Below, in pieces: positions 5,133 to 6,225 of a stretch of DNA of 6,225 nt. The notes beneath the pieces were generated by a model. The model ran no database searches and had not been told where the DNA came from. It worked only from the letters and a program-made list of their open reading frames with translations. Made by a program: the position numbers and the translations under genes. Each line of letters starts with the position of its first letter. Positions within the stretch are counted from its first letter, which is position 1. Source of the stretch: Candidatus Thorarchaeota archaeon SMTZ1-83 (GTDB lineage: Archaea; Asgardarchaeota; Thorarchaeia; Thorarchaeales; Thorarchaeaceae); the NCBI GenBank assembly GCA_001563325.1, contig LRSK01000096.1, positions 1-6,225 of the forward strand. The letters are read 5' to 3'.

Positions 5133-6225
5133 TTGCATCGAAATATCTCTGTCCGGAGGACCAGGAGTTACTTGGCTGTTGCAGTCTGTCTAGTGGCGCT
5201 TTTGATGGGCCTAACACCGCTCTTCCCTTCTCAGCCCGCTCAATTCATAGGTTTCGACTTGCCAACGTACGACGACTACTTCATCCCTTCCGCCGATGTA
5301 CAGGACTTTGTCGATATAGATACTTCAGACGTTGACAGTTCGGCTGACGCCGGCACTCACAATGTGTTCGCAAATCAACAGGCAGGACCAGATTCAGTGT
5401 TTGACACACTTCAGGAGGCGAATAAGGATCCGCCGCCCACTAACACTGAGAATGACGTAGACAGCAGCTCGAGCAATGTAGATTCATCTTCTGACAAGGG
5501 CACAGAAACAGACTTTGCCAGCGCCCAAGGTACGACATTAGATAGCTCATACCTCAACATTACAGAAGAGAACACGGGCGGTGGCAGTGCCACCGTCAAA
5601 GTCGGCATCTGGACCGACACCTCTGGAACGCATGACATCTATAATACGGTCGACAGCTGGTTCGGTGTCCCATTCAACAACGAGATATCTGCAAGTAGCA
5701 TCTATACACAGCAGACCAATGACTATGACATTGCCTGTTCAGAGGTGGGACACTATCTTGTCCTTTATTCCATTCATGCTACTACAGATGCTAATTCACG
5801 CAACGGTTACGAGGCCAGGATTACCGTCAACGATGTGCCCGTAGCCGGATCCTACTCCAGCGGGTTCTCTCGCAACACTGGAAATGATGATGTTCATCTA
5901 TCTGGAGGTGCAATCGTAGAAGTAGGCACATCAGGTCATTACATCAGTGTTGAAACCACACGCAGGACAGATGTAGGTGGAAGCACAACACTTGTGCCAA
6001 ATGAATGCAGTCTGCAGATATTCCGACTAGACGATACTTGGGACTACTGCCTGCTAAGCAAGAGTACTGACACAAACGTGAACAGTGAATCTTGGCTAGA
6101 TGTCACTTGGGAGGTCGAGAATGAGGAGGACACTGGTAGCTTTGAACATCCCCATAACGCAGATGATGCTCAGATACGACTGAAGACAGCAGGACATTAC
6201 CTGGTCATCTCAAGTCTTCCGATCA
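5133..6225 (+). CDS. Secreted protein with acidic stalk and tandem TNF/C1q-like jelly-roll repeats (C-terminus beyond window edge)
   Basis: The frame is open for 364 codons and runs off the right edge. The first 36 residues are a signal peptide: a basic N-region (SVRRTRSY), a hydrophobic core (LAVAVCLVALLMGL) and a likely cleavage near SQPA. Residues 37 to about 135 are acidic and rich in Asp, Ser and Thr with a PPP stretch, consistent with an extended stalk. From about 140 come beta-rich repeats of TNF/C1q-like jelly-roll type. The clearest has GHYLVLYSI (206-214), then NGYEARITVND and GSYSSGFSRN (224-247), then SGHYISVET (267-275). A second copy begins with ESWLDV near 320 and reaches GHYLVISSL at 354, 148 residues after the first. 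Such domains usually form trimers that bind ligands or cap fibres, and they occur in bacterial surface proteins and in viral tail proteins. The start is TTG, chosen from the Shine-Dalgarno sequence and the signal peptide. One N-glycosylation sequon (NIT) is present. The anchor, if any, lies outside the window. Confidence 0.8.
   Translation, partial: MHRNISVRRTRSYLAVAVCLVALLMGLTPLFPSQPAQFIGFDLPTYDDYFIPSADVQDFVDIDTSDVDSSADAGTHNVFANQQAGPDSVFDTLQEANKDPPPTNTENDVDSSSSNVDSSSDKGTETDFASAQGTTLDSSYLNITEENTGGGSATVKVGIWTDTSGTHDIYNTVDSWFGVPFNNEISASSIYTQQTNDYDIACSEVGHYLVLYSIHATTDANSRNGYEARITVNDVPVAGSYSSGFSRNTGNDDVHLSGGAIVEVGTSGHYISVETTRRTDVGGSTTLVPNECSLQIFRLDDTWDYCLLSKSTDTNVNSESWLDVTWEVENEEDTGSFEHPHNADDAQIRLKTAGHYLVISSLPI

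Noticed and set aside
5072..5335. Open plus-strand frame overlapping the start of the secreted protein
   Set aside because: The frame starting at 5133 has a signal peptide, a Shine-Dalgarno sequence and more than 360 open codons; this one ends early with Arg-rich nonsense typical of a shifted frame.

Overview
The window looks like chromosomal DNA from an archaeon. The gene starts carry archaeal-style TATA/BRE-like AT-rich elements roughly 25-45 bases upstream, and several also have Shine-Dalgarno sequences. The proteins include an AbrB-fold regulator and two exported surface-type proteins, one with six N-glycosylation sequons and a C-terminal membrane anchor. The overall flavour resembles an Asgard lineage such as Thorarchaeia, but that placement is an impression from protein style. 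No rRNA, tRNA, CRISPR array, transposase or phage integration module is visible.

Minus strand, read right to left: (1) 3944-2757 encodes a signal-peptide protein built of prenyltransferase/squalene-cyclase-like alpha-toroid repeats with a Pro-rich linker and a C-terminal anchor. (2) 2699-1086 encodes a 537-residue cytosolic protein I do not recognise, with a highly charged linker in the middle. (3) 1016-591 encodes an AbrB-fold DNA-binding protein with a C-terminal ACT-like half. (4) 503-1 encodes the N-terminal part of an asparagine-synthetase-family protein that runs off the left edge. Gaps between these genes are 57-87 bases and each has its own weak promoter-like element, so they may be separate units rather than one operon.

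Plus strand: a divergent intergenic region (about 3981-4182) leads into 4183-4836, a small acidic helical protein with two copies of a roughly 47-residue domain. After a roughly 296-base intergenic stretch with an inverted repeat and a promoter-like element, a secreted protein starts at a TTG at 5133 and runs off the right edge. It has a signal peptide, a long acidic Ser/Asp-rich stalk and at least two TNF/C1q-like jelly-roll repeats about 148 residues apart.

No defence, secretion or biosynthetic system can be assembled from this window. The most notable points are the glutaminase domain of the asparagine-synthetase homologue, whose recognisable catalytic positions all appear to be replaced; the tandem duplicated helical domain; the extracellular jelly-roll protein; and a perfect palindrome at the promoter of the unknown 537-residue protein.
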